Source of the DNA: Stenocarpella maydis
Taxonomy: Eukaryota; Ascomycota; Sordariomycetes; Diaporthales; Diaporthaceae
Assembly (NCBI GenBank): GCA_002270565.1
Contig: NQMI01000013.1
Coordinates: 483,102 to 547,101, forward strand
Direction: 5' to 3'
DNA: 64,000 nt
Below are positions 10,016 through 20,370 of the stretch, piece after piece. The position numbers and the translations under genes were made by a program. Below the pieces are notes generated by a model that saw only the letters and a list, made by a program, of their open reading frames with translations, searched no databases and had not been told where the DNA came from. Positions within the stretch are counted from its first letter, which is position 1; every line of letters starts with the position of its first letter.

Positions 10016-12503
10016 CAATCGTAGCGAACTGGGCATCTCTCCTGCAGTCAAGCTCTTCTAGTTAGGCAATGGCTTGACAACTCAGGAAGGACTCAAGGTT
10101 TGTCTGGTCCGTTTGCACTAACCACAGTTTCTCCTGCTTCACAACACGCTTTCTATGATGAGTATAATTTACGAGCCACCATGGCTATGGTCATGCTTGA
10201 GGTCGCAACGGCTTTGCATTTGCCTTTGTGTTTCAAGGTAATTCCTTTCGAAGGATGGGATGGCTGCTGATTTCATTCTTAATCCGATCACACACCCTTT
10301 GAAAATGGGTGTGACTTAGAAATCGTTATATCAACGGTACTCCCTGCAGTCCTACAACGTCTCACGTGGTCTCTTGCTGCACATTCACGTGTTTCCTTTG
10401 GAAACACCCGCTGGCAGAGTGGCCTCAGGGACGAAGCCTACGTAGGTACATACGTATGTAGTCTTGAAGTCACAACTCCCATCACCCAAGGTATCGCGAT
10501 GTAAATCCGCTCCAGCCGCAGATGCCATCCCGGAGCGGAGCAATCAGAGCCTTCTCCCCTGCCTGGCATACATCTTCGTTACCTCCAAATGGCATAACCG
10601 CCTGACGTTAAGTGTAACACCCCAAGCATTGCTGGGGTCTCGGACGTACCCGGCGAGCCCGCCTTCACGTTCATCACCGAGCTGCCTCAGCGTGGCCCCT
10701 CTCGTAGCCGAGGCCATCGGCACCTGGGCCATGTCCTGGGTGGGGGATGGATATTATGGGGGGGGGGGTCCAGGCGGCGGCTCGCCGCACTCACTGTAGG
10801 CTCGAGCACCGCAGACGACCAGCGGCGGCATATTTATGTAATGCCAAAAGGCTTACTGTCCAGTGAGTAAGGTTCAAAACTTGAATTAGTGGATTCGGAA
10901 TAGGATGGCGTTGTTGCATATACTAGTGATCCTAGTGAGGTGATGGGCGCGTATGGTGGTGTTATGATATTTGCTCAGGACGGACGGGGACCTCATCCAA
11001 TAGGTCCCCCCCCCCCCNCCCCCGGCCGAAACAAATCTGATTTTCTTTTTCTTTTTCTTTTTCTCTTTTTTAAAAAAGGATTCTTTTTTTGCACCGGGCT
11101 CCTTTTACCAGGGCATGATGTCTGCGAACAGTGACAGCCCGGCATTAACAACTAGTTGACGGCGTAAGCATGCCACAGTACTCATCGCATCACTTGACAG
11201 CCTCTTTAGTGGGATTCCTCACAAATCTGACGCTGATGTGAGGCCCTATAAGGTCTTGGATCCCGCCCCTTCTGATTCCGGCCTCCGCAAACCCTCGCAG
11301 CGATGGCGGTGGTTACATATGAACCAGTGACTCGGTTCTCATAGCAGCCCGGTGAAACAAACGAGCTGCAAGGCGCACCTCCAGGGTACCTGTAGCATCA
11401 AGGTCATTCAACGGCGACAGTGATGAGGCCAGCTGGCCATGGTGATGGCAAACATATTATTTCGAATGCCCTTCTAGGAAACCCTCAACATCTGGAATCA
11501 TCAATGATTCTACGCATGCCTGACTATTCAAGTCGTGAGTCCCGGGGGCTGAGACACACGACACGAGGACATTTCACTCGAATTATGAACTATACATAAT
11601 GAGACCCCGAGAAGAACTAGCGACATAGGCAACGAACCCCGAAAATAAAAGCCAGCGATAATAAAGATTAGGCTGACTGTTTCGTTTCCTCATATTGCGA
11701 TGATCCCTCACCCCCGTTATGGATGTGCAGGGGGGTCAGTGGCAGCCAGTAAAGTCATGCCGGGAAAGAAAAGAAACCGCCACCCCATCCCAGGGGGGAG
11801 AAAAAAGAGAGAGAGAGAGAGAGAGATATTTGACCGGCAGTAAACCAAGCGCTCTGGCAAGCGGGCGACAGACTGTCCTACGTGGGCAGCGCCGCCGCCG
11901 TGGGGCCGGAATTATTCGATGCTCGTGCTGTGGGTGTGGGGAGCGGAACCGGCCGCCTCCGGGGGACATACAGACAACAACGAGACCCAGCAAAAAAAAA
12001 AAAAACCACCCCCCAAAAGCCTCGCCTCAGTCAAAAATGGCTTTGGCGAACTCTCTGTCACATCAAGTCGAGACAACCTCCACCCCGGTGAGCGCCGGCT
12101 GGCCAGTCAAGGCGCGAGAACCCCAAGGCCGGTGAGTGGTTTTGAGCTTCGGTAGCTCGGTATTGTGAGAGGGGGAGGGGTGTATGTCTGCGTGTGAGTT
12201 GAGAGTGAGAGAGTGTGAGAGAGTGTGTGTGTGCGTGTCCAGGCGTGTGAGTGGGTTCTGTTAGTCCCTTGGCCGGCCCACGCAATGTCACCTCTTCATG
12301 GCGGACTCAGATGCCGGACTGCGGCGGCCGGACGTGTAACAGGAATATATTCCATATATCACGCCGTATCTCCTCCCAACGCCGGAGCAGGGCCCGCCAT
12401 ATAAACAAACGCCTTGGCCACCACCTGGCTTCTCCCCCCCTTCATCCATCCACCCACCCATCCACCCATCCATCCACCCATCCATCCCCCATCCATCCAT
12501 CCC
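9528..12503. other. Divergent intergenic region between the two dioxygenase genes
   Basis: About 3 kb with no supported gene. It contains a CTTTT-type run near 9989-10016, poly-G near 10760-10768, and a C/G homopolymer with the unresolved N at 11018. It also has a CTTTTT run near 11045-11070, a GA run at about 11807-11826, and a CCATCCACC-type minisatellite at about 12440-12500 just before the plus-strand dioxygenase. It presumably holds both promoters. Confidence 0.55.
12440..12502. repeat. CCATCCACC-type minisatellite
   Basis: Imperfect tandem units of CCATC/CACCC fill the 60 bases before the plus-strand dioxygenase start. They create an artefactual Pro/His N-terminal extension if the upstream ATG at 12414 is used. 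Confidence 0.8.
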
Positions 12504-13391
12504 ATGACCACCACCTCCCTCCCAGAAATGGCCAGCCAGAAAGCACCACCTCCTCCACCGCCCGGGCGGCCGGAACCCAACACCACCAACACCACCAACA
12601 CCCCCGAGACCTTCCAGCTCCAGCTCTCGTCAGGCAACGGCCCAGTCTACCGCACCGTCCTCCGGACCCCACCCCGCGACGCCACGCCCGACGAGATACC
12701 CATAATCGACATATCCGGCATCTTCAGCGCCTCGGCCGCGGACCGGAGGCGCGTCGCCGCCGAGGTCCGTGCCGCGTCCACAAACAACGGCTTCTTCTAC
12801 ATCCGGGGCCACGGCATCCCCGAGGCGACGACAGACGCCGCCCACGCGGCCTGCCTCGCCTTCTTCCGCCAGCCCCGCCACCTCAAGGAGGCCGCGGGGG
12901 GCCGGTCCGCCTACTTCAACGGCTACCGGCCGCCGCGCACCCAGCGCATCAACCCCTGCGAGTCGGTCGACAACCGCGAGACCTTCTCGTGGACCTACGA
13001 CCCCCGCGCCGACCCGGCCGTGCCCTCGCTCGCGTCGGTGCCGCCCCGCGTCCGCGAGTTCCTCCGCATCGAGCCGGGTGACGACGACGACGGCGACGAC
13101 GACGACGGGCAGCAGCAGCAGCAGCAGCAGCAGCACCACGACGACTGCCTGAGGCGCTTCCCCTGGTCGCGCACCCGGGCGGTGCCCCAGTTCGCGCCCG
13201 CCGTCCTCGCCTACTGGCGGTCCTGCCTCGCCCTCGCCCGCGCCCTCGTCCGCTCCTTCGCCCTCTCCCTGGACCTCGACGAGACCTTCTTCGACTCAAA
13301 GGTGACACACCCGGACGCTGCCCTCGCGCTGAACTACTACCCCCCGCTGCTGCCCACCCCGCCGCAGTCCCCGGCGGGGGGGTACCCCCAG

Positions 13392-13423
<32 letters not shown>

Positions 13424-13919
13424 TCCGGCTTCGCCCTCGCCCTCCCCGCCTCCGCAACCAAGCATGGAACAGCAACAGCAACAGCAACAACAGGAGCAGG
13501 TCTCGATAGGCTCCCACACGGACTTCCAGCTCTTCACAATCCTCTACCAGGACTCAGTCCCGGGCCTGCAGGTCCTCTCCCGCTCGGGCCAGTGGCTCAA
13601 CGCTCCTCCCATCCGGGGCACCTTCGTCGTCAACATCGCAGACTACCTGCAGCGCATCACAAACGACCTGTACGTGTCGACCGTCCACCGCGCCATCAAC
13701 ACCGGCGCGAGGGAGCGCGTCAGCATGCCCTTCTTCTTCGGCTTCAACCTCGACGAGAGCTGCGCCGTCCTCGACAGCTGCGCGGGCCCCTCGGGCCTGA
13801 GGAGGTACGACGAGGTCAGCTGCTACGACTGGGTGCAGCGCCGCGTGAGGGCCATGCACGACACGAGGGGGCACGAGCCAGGGGACGAGGAGGAGGCTTT
13901 GCGTGGCGGTGACAGGTGA
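12504..13919 (+). CDS. 2-oxoglutarate/Fe(II)-dependent dioxygenase with low-complexity insertions
   Basis: Single exon, 471 residues from the ATG at 12504; the ATG at 12528 is equally possible, while 12414 would translate the minisatellite. The N-terminal domain (IPIIDISGIF, NNGFFYIRGHGIPE) and the core with H-x-D in GSHTDF, the distal His in STVHRAI and the Arg in RERVSMPFFF are all present, so it is probably active. It differs from its divergent neighbour in having no introns. It also carries an Asp tract followed by eight Gln near residues 194-213, and a Pro/Ser-rich block with ten or so Ser and a Gln tract just before the H-x-D motif. GC content is very high across the gene. The product of the pair is unknown. 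Confidence 0.85.
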
Positions 13920-14898
13920 CGGGTGGTGACGACGGGTCGGGTCAGGTGTGGCGCTGCGGAACGCGAGACAGAGAGAGAGAGACAAGACCACACTTTTCAA
14001 GATGGGTAGGGTAAAAGCGTTTTCGATAGGGCCGAGACAGAAGACCGATCTGTCTTAGATGGACTGGCTCAGACAGTCACTCGCTTCTGCGAACAAGAGA
14101 TGCCAAGGCAGACGAGGAGAGGAAGAGACGAGAGAGAGGGGATGAGACAAGAAACAAGTGGTGGTCCCGCCGCCTCGGTTCCAGTGCGTCATCTGCTTCG
14201 CTCCGTTGCGTGTTGAGCTTTCAATGAGGCTGAGGACCGGCTGAGACCCGGCTGAGACATGCACACAACCGAGTCTGACCCGGCTTTTCTCATTCCGACC
14301 CAGACGCACACATGCATGCACATGCACATGCACATGCACGTGCTGGTGAAATCGTCCTACAAGGATCCCGGCACGTGTAATTACGCACTCACACCCAGTC
14401 TCTCACACGGGTGGAGAGACAGAGACACAGACAAGACGTAATACAGGGTCAGTAGCTTTTGATCCAAAAAGAAAAAAAAAACCATGCTTTCTGTATCTAT
14501 GAACGCTGTATATGGGGTATAATAGGGTCTTGTACATAGATACATGAGTCTCGTTAGAGGAAAAAAAAGATTACCATGTGAGCTGCCCAGCAAGCTGGGA
14601 GCCCAAGGAGAATAATAATAGTAGTAGTAGTCATGAAAACGAACAAATGTTAAATCCTGCCCGCTCACATCAGGCCAAATGTAAATGCTTTCATGTTCAT
14701 CCCATGCCAGTTCGTAAATCCTTTCGTAATGTCGTGTGCTGACCCTTGCCATCCAAGCATAACGCCGAGCGGGATAAACTGCACATGTATGCAACGCCCA
14801 GATGGCAGCGTCAATGGCAAGGTAACCAGAACCAAATAACGCCTTGGCTCTCAAGTCCTGCACTTTATCAGCGTACCCGGGAACATGCTCCCAACTTA
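13920..14898. other. Intergenic between convergent genes
   Basis: No supported gene. A CATGCA/CATGCACATG tandem run lies near 14311-14341. The region is the shared 3' flank of the convergent plus-strand dioxygenase and minus-strand Sel1-like gene. Confidence 0.5.
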
Positions 14899-17800
14899 CT
14901 ATAGACCCAGATCGTTCTGCCCCAGGAAGGTCCTCGCAAGCTCATCGCCGCCCTGCTCGGCGGCTTCCATCCAGTGGATGGCAACACACATGAGCGCACC
15001 GTCGCTCCTGACATCTCGCCTGCCTCCATCCATGCCCTGGCCATGGCCTGCAGTTCCCGGCCGGTAGGGCTGCCCGGCACCGATGCGCGCCCCGCTGCCC
15101 CCGCCGTACTTTTCCATGACGGCAGGCTTGAAGACCTCGCGGGGCTTCGACAGGGGCAGCGTGGTCCGGTCGACCAGCTCTGGGTTGGACAGGTAGAAGA
15201 GAGCAAGCTCCCTCTGGCTCGTCGGGTCGCCCTCTTTGGCCGTGATGGTCCACATGCGGGCCGCGTCCTCGAGGCGGTAGGTGGCGCTCGGCGGCGGCGG
15301 CGTGGGCGGGCTGGTCGAGGACGTGCGGGCAGCCTGCTGTTCAGCGCTTGGTGAGGGCCTATGCCCACGAGCCTCATCCTCACCGTTGATCGATGAGCTG
15401 GCCGAACTCTCGGGTGCGGGCGGCTGGCCCCTCCTCGTCTTGGTGTATACGCCCACGAGCTCATCCGCCATCTCGACCATGGTGCCGCATACTTCTTGCT
15501 TGAGGCCCAGGGCCGCAATCGCGCAGTCCCAAAACGCCTTGCCGCGGTCAGTCTTGTCCAGGATGCTGGCAGGCACGAAGCTGGCAATGAACTGGAGGTC
15601 ACGGAAGAGCGTCGCGGGGCGGATTTCCGCGTTGCGGAATAGCGACTGCAGCACTGTGGCAATCGCGTCGGTGTTGGATGCCGCCGACGTGTTGACGACA
15701 GACCGAGTTTCCGAGTTGAGGTTGCCGCCCGGCATGCGATTGCTGCCGAGGCCGGGCGGCTGGAGCGCCAGGGACCTGCGCTCGCGGAGGTTGTCAATGG
15801 CCTCCTCAAAGGGACGACAGTGACCACCCTGGTTGTATTTTTCTGCTTCGAGCTCCGCCGAACGTAGCCACGCCAGCCTGCGCCGCGGGCCACCGGAGCT
15901 CAGGGACGCGACAATGAGATGCTCCAGCTCGAAAAGGGCATTGAGCTTAGCGTACGGGTTTGGATGAACACAGAACATCCTCAGCAAGCGCTGGTATGCC
16001 CCGGTGAAGGGGAATTCGGCCAGGTTCTCCCGGCTGGGCTTTGAGGATTTCTTGCTCGACAACGTATCGCCAGTGGCAGGGCTTTCATTTTCACGGCCAG
16101 GCTGGGTCCCGGTCGCAGGCTGCGATTCGGAATTGCCCTGGTTGAGAGCCGCGGCATCCGCGGCGTTGTTGGCATCTCGCAGGTTACCAAAGCTCTCCTT
16201 CCGCGCAATCACGCGCAGCCTGGACCGCCTCTTCCTGGCCTTTCTCTCGTTGGCATCACGCCGGTCGATGCAGTCCTGGCCCAGATCCTTGAACCACCCG
16301 TCTGTCTCTGACCCCGTAGAGAAGACTAGGTTTCCCAGGTCGCTGAGTAGCAGGCTTGTCAGGGTCTGCTGGAGCTCGTTGAGGAATCTTGCCTTGTCGT
16401 CATTCAGGCGCTGCTGTTGGATCGTATCGCTGTTGGACACTGAGGTGCCTGGGCGGGCAACGCCGTGGTTTGAGTGTGCTCCGTACATGGAGCCGCTGAA
16501 ATTGGTGATGCTCGTGGTGGGACTGTGAGCACGGGAGGTCGTCGAGCTTGCTGATGTCATGGACTGGAATGGCGACCAGTACGTCGACGCGCTGTCGATA
16601 GTGTGCACAGGCGACGCATGTCCAAAATAATCCCCCGAGTCCATGATGTCGCTTATCGCCGTGCTGGCACGCGAATATCCGTACCTCGCCGAGTCAAAAC
16701 TAGCAACTGAAGCCATTCCCCTCAGGTCTCTTGCAAGCGAACCTGGCCTGCTGGACGCCGGCGTGAAGCGCCTCTCTGGTTCGCTCATGATGCTACTGGC
16801 GTCGTCATTATGGAACGACGACAGCGGGGCATCTCTTCGCGCAGCCGGGGTCTCTAACAACTTCTTGTCGCGGAGGTACAGTTCGCTGCTCCAAAGCACA
16901 GGCCCGTCCATGATGTTATCACCAACGAGCTTGCCAATACATGCCTTGACCTCACAGCAGAACCGATGGATGCGCTCCTCGCCACGGCAAAAGTTCTCGA
17001 TGCCGTATTCCTCCAGAAACCGTGACGTCTTTTCGGCCTGGTCGTCCGACAGCTTGTTCGGGCCGCCCTGGGCTTCAGTCGCTGCCAGGAGGTCGATGAT
17101 CTCGGACTCGTTGCGGTAGATCAACGCCGTTACGGAACCCCTGGGAATGCTTCGGTTCCGGCTGTAGCTGCTCCGCCTGTGACGCGAGCCCATCGACTTG
17201 AGCGCGACGGCGACGTTGCGAGAGTGCAGATATGGTCCAGAGTTTCGGACATCGGTTACATACCACATTTTATCACGCAGCGCTCGTAGACGCCTCATCA
17301 TGGACTCAATCAGGCCCTCCGCGCGTTCCTGGGACTGCTTCAGCCAGACAAGCCACGCGTCGTACTCCTCAATGGCGGAGGCAGAGCGCCGGATAGAGTC
17401 CCGGGGCCCTCGGCTGAATATGTTCAGCAGCGTGGCAAAGCCATCCGCACGGAGAGAGGACGACGACAGAGCGTTGAGCTGTTGCAGTGTCCGGAAGTAC
17501 GAGAGCGATCCGACGAAGTCCGACTGCGCCCGTGCTTGCGAGGCGGCAGCCTGGAGCATGGCTACGAGGACTGGCGTAGGTTCCGAGGACTCGTGGTCTC
17601 TGCCCTCCACCTCCTTCCCCTTTACCCCCGCGGCGAGAGGCGAGCTGGTCCTGACAGGGCTGTCCTGGCCGGCTACCTTGCGGCGGTAAGGGTTCCGGAT
17701 CGGGCTCCCAGGCCTCATTGTCTCCGTCGTGATGATCTTATTCCTGGAACGATACTTCTTCAGTGTCGACGTCCTGTTACTAAATTTCCCAGTCCCCTGC

Positions 17801-20370
17801 TCGGACGTCTGTGGAATCTCAAAGTCCTCAACAAGCTTGAGGATGGAGTCACGAAGCTGGTGGTAATCCTTGTCGAGTTCTGGCCTGTCATCATCCAGAT
17901 CGTCCTCGTCGGTCTCGCTCAAGGATGACGAGTTCTCCTCCTCCGGCTCGTCATCTGGGTCGTAGGTCATCTGCGTTGAGAGGGATTTCCCGTCAGAGGA
18001 TATGAAGAGCACGGCCCACCGCTCAGCACATGGATGGCATGAGCCGCCGCACGTGTCAACACCAAGGATCTGGTTCATCTCGTGGAGGGCAAGGCGGAGC
18101 CGGTAGCCATCGTCCTCAAAGTTACTCATGTACTCCTGGCTCGAACGAGCACCAAGGGGAGGCGAGGACCTCGCGGAAGTTCCCGTGGCCTGCGGGTCGA
18201 TGGTTGTCTCTGCTGCTGTGCTTGTGTCACTCAGGGCGGAAGACACACTTGTGCTGATGATAGAGGCGGTCTCGAAGTTATTGCTTCTCGACGTGGCCAT
18301 CGACATGGGCTGGGACATGGTCGACATGCCCGAGATGGAAGGGGCACCGGAGCGAATCGAGGCCGATGACATGGGCCGCTTCTCAGGGAACAGGGCATTG
18401 ACAAGTGTTGCCAGATCCGCCGGGCTGATAACCAGGTACGGGTGGACCTCGGCTGTCTCCCGGAGGGACGTGATGGAGCGGGCCCTGAGGAGCCTCGGGC
18501 GAGGCTTGTAGCGCGAGTTCTTGAAGCGACCAAGAATGTTGTCAACGTGGGCCTTCACCTTTGGTGGCGTGGAGACGGGCCCGGCCTTCCAGAGCATGTC
18601 CACGACGACGCTGGACGCCCTCATGGCGACTTGTTTGAGGATCTTCTGGCGGCCATACTCGGTGATGTGGTAATCTGTCATCATGCCATGGCTCTCCGGG
18701 TGAACAACTACGCCGAGCAGCCAGACCGAGAACAGCCATTTGTAGATGAACCACTTCCGGGTGCTGTCGACGTACTTATGGTCCAGGCGCCTGAGGATCT
18801 GATTCCCAATCTCGAGCAGGCCCTCCGGGATGCCGGTGGCGTCCTCATCGTCCAGGATATCAAAAAGCTCGTCAGTAGCACGGTCATAGAACTCATCAGC
18901 AGCGATCTGGTCCTTGGATGTCCAGTCCGATATGTTGAAGCGGGTGCCATGCTGGTCCTCGGCGCGGTCTAAGAGGAAGGCCCCATCCTCGAGTATCTTC
19001 ATGAGGTACCATTCCATGTTTGAGCGGCCTGCCCAGTCCCGCATGGTTGACCAAACATTAAGGACGTGGATGAGGACGGGCTCGATGGGGACGTTCTCAT
19101 TGCCAGACTTGGACTCCACGGCCGACTTGGAGATGAGGCGCGCGCACGCGTTGGCCCACACATCGGTCCGGCGCTTATCCTCAGCGCTGTCAGGCCCTGC
19201 CGAATTAGCAAAACACGTGTAGATGAGCGCAGACAGGGCATCATGTCTCTGGAAGGACAGCAAGCGCTCGACCGGGCTGGGGTTGTTAGAGAGGTGCCTG
19301 TTTGAGGAGTGGCCGGGCCCGCGCATGTGGGGTTTATTGTAAAGCGGCAGGACGGACTCGACGGGGTCCAGGCCGGAGTGGAAGTTGGTGATGGCAGCGC
19401 GTTCGGAATTGGAGAGGGAGCATATGCGGGTGGCCAGGTAGTCCGGGTCATTCCTGATCTTGGACAGGAAGCTGAGGAAGGTCTCCCTGGCGTCGGCCGA
19501 AATGTCGTGGAGGAAGGGGACGGTCGAGCCGGCCATGGGTCCGGCGGCGACAGAGCCCGTCGGCGTATCCAAACTTTCGGATGACACCATGCCGGGGGAA
19601 TGCAGCAGCTCCACCTCGGGCTCGAGGAGGGCATACCTCCTCACCTCGTCGCAGCTCTTGCGGACATCCTGTACTGCGCCGTAAAGGGCGGCAAAGGTCT
19701 TCTTGTCGTCAGTGCGGAAGCACTCGGCCAGGTTCCTCTGGGCGATCTCGCCACAGCGGGCGAGGCGGGCGGACAAGGCGGTGGAGACCAGGGTACGCTG
19801 GAGGCGGATTCTCGTGTTGGCGCGCTTGCGCTCCTGGTACTTAGACAGGCGGACCAGGTGAGCGAGCTCGTCCAGCGACGTGCTCTCGGCCGCATCAACG
19901 GGCGCGAGGTACGAGTTGGTATACAGGGAGGCGTCGGTGATGAGAGGCTGAGGTATCTTGACTGGGGCCCTCAGGGCAGAGGGGAGTCTCTGCTGTTCGT
20001 CGCGGGGGGTAATGCTAGGTGTGGACTCGGGGATAATCGAGGCGCGGGCGGGAGCGGGAGCGGGAGCGGGCTGTGGAGGGGTCGGCTGTGCGACAATAGC
20101 TTTTCTGAGGATCGGACTGGTAGCCTGTATTGAGCTCGTGGGCCGCGACAGGTCCTCGCTTCGGCGCGTGTGGAGTGGCATCTCGCCCTCGCGGGTGGTG
20201 CCTGGGGATGTGTCGGAGAGCGAGGGGCTGGCCGGATGTACTCGCTGAGGGAGGGAGGACTCGACATGACGCTCTGGGGAGGACGGAGTTGAGGGTCGTT
20301 CCGGAGAGGAAGCTGTTGGCGACGGCTGGTCAGCTAGGCTGCAACGGGTGGCGAGGGAGGGCGACAACAA
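14899..20370 (-). CDS. Large conserved-type fungal protein with Sel1-like C terminus (1823 aa)
   Basis: One uninterrupted frame of 1823 codons. Residues 1-130 are Ser/Pro-rich and probably disordered. A helical, Arg/Lys-rich part follows (about 150-250), then long mixed segments with Ser-rich linkers and an acidic stretch (DPDDEPEEENSSS) near the middle. The C-terminal 120 residues contain two Sel1-like helical hairpins: AARMWTITAKEGDPTSQREL with ALFYLSNPEL, and GALMCVAIHWMEAAEQGG. Sel1-like repeats act as protein-protein scaffolds. I do not recognise a named homologue and assign no function. At the 3' end a perfect GTAAGT donor overlaps the stop codon, but splicing to the nearby AG would also recreate TAG, so the end at 14899 holds. 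The start at 20370 is the first ATG of the frame. Confidence 0.85.
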   Translation of the reverse strand: MLSPSLATRCSLADQPSPTASSPERPSTPSSPERHVESSLPQRVHPASPSLSDTSPGTTREGEMPLHTRRSEDLSRPTSSIQATSPILRKAIVAQPTPPQPAPAPAPARASIIPESTPSITPRDEQQRLPSALRAPVKIPQPLITDASLYTNSYLAPVDAAESTSLDELAHLVRLSKYQERKRANTRIRLQRTLVSTALSARLARCGEIAQRNLAECFRTDDKKTFAALYGAVQDVRKSCDEVRRYALLEPEVELLHSPGMVSSESLDTPTGSVAAGPMAGSTVPFLHDISADARETFLSFLSKIRNDPDYLATRICSLSNSERAAITNFHSGLDPVESVLPLYNKPHMRGPGHSSNRHLSNNPSPVERLLSFQRHDALSALIYTCFANSAGPDSAEDKRRTDVWANACARLISKSAVESKSGNENVPIEPVLIHVLNVWSTMRDWAGRSNMEWYLMKILEDGAFLLDRAEDQHGTRFNISDWTSKDQIAADEFYDRATDELFDILDDEDATGIPEGLLEIGNQILRRLDHKYVDSTRKWFIYKWLFSVWLLGVVVHPESHGMMTDYHITEYGRQKILKQVAMRASSVVVDMLWKAGPVSTPPKVKAHVDNILGRFKNSRYKPRPRLLRARSITSLRETAEVHPYLVISPADLATLVNALFPEKRPMSSASIRSGAPSISGMSTMSQPMSMATSRSNNFETASIISTSVSSALSDTSTAAETTIDPQATGTSARSSPPLGARSSQEYMSNFEDDGYRLRLALHEMNQILGVDTCGGSCHPCAERWAVLFISSDGKSLSTQMTYDPDDEPEEENSSSLSETDEDDLDDDRPELDKDYHQLRDSILKLVEDFEIPQTSEQGTGKFSNRTSTLKKYRSRNKIITTETMRPGSPIRNPYRRKVAGQDSPVRTSSPLAAGVKGKEVEGRDHESSEPTPVLVAMLQAAASQARAQSDFVGSLSYFRTLQQLNALSSSSLRADGFATLLNIFSRGPRDSIRRSASAIEEYDAWLVWLKQSQERAEGLIESMMRRLRALRDKMWYVTDVRNSGPYLHSRNVAVALKSMGSRHRRSSYSRNRSIPRGSVTALIYRNESEIIDLLAATEAQGGPNKLSDDQAEKTSRFLEEYGIENFCRGEERIHRFCCEVKACIGKLVGDNIMDGPVLWSSELYLRDKKLLETPAARRDAPLSSFHNDDASSIMSEPERRFTPASSRPGSLARDLRGMASVASFDSARYGYSRASTAISDIMDSGDYFGHASPVHTIDSASTYWSPFQSMTSASSTTSRAHSPTTSITNFSGSMYGAHSNHGVARPGTSVSNSDTIQQQRLNDDKARFLNELQQTLTSLLLSDLGNLVFSTGSETDGWFKDLGQDCIDRRDANERKARKRRSRLRVIARKESFGNLRDANNAADAAALNQGNSESQPATGTQPGRENESPATGDTLSSKKSSKPSRENLAEFPFTGAYQRLLRMFCVHPNPYAKLNALFELEHLIVASLSSGGPRRRLAWLRSAELEAEKYNQGGHCRPFEEAIDNLRERRSLALQPPGLGSNRMPGGNLNSETRSVVNTSAASNTDAIATVLQSLFRNAEIRPATLFRDLQFIASFVPASILDKTDRGKAFWDCAIAALGLKQEVCGTMVEMADELVGVYTKTRRGQPPAPESSASSSINGEDEARGHRPSPSAEQQAARTSSTSPPTPPPPSATYRLEDAARMWTITAKEGDPTSQRELALFYLSNPELVDRTTLPLSKPREVFKPAVMEKYGGGSGARIGAGQPYRPGTAGHGQGMDGGRRDVRSDGALMCVAIHWMEAAEQGGDELARTFLGQNDLGL

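Noticed and set aside
10464..10799. 111-codon frame in the dioxygenase intergenic region
   Set aside because: Ends in a poly-G artefact and has no family-like pattern.
15281..18972. Several 150-180 codon plus-strand frames inside the Sel1-like gene
   Set aside because: Antisense shadows of the 1823-codon gene.
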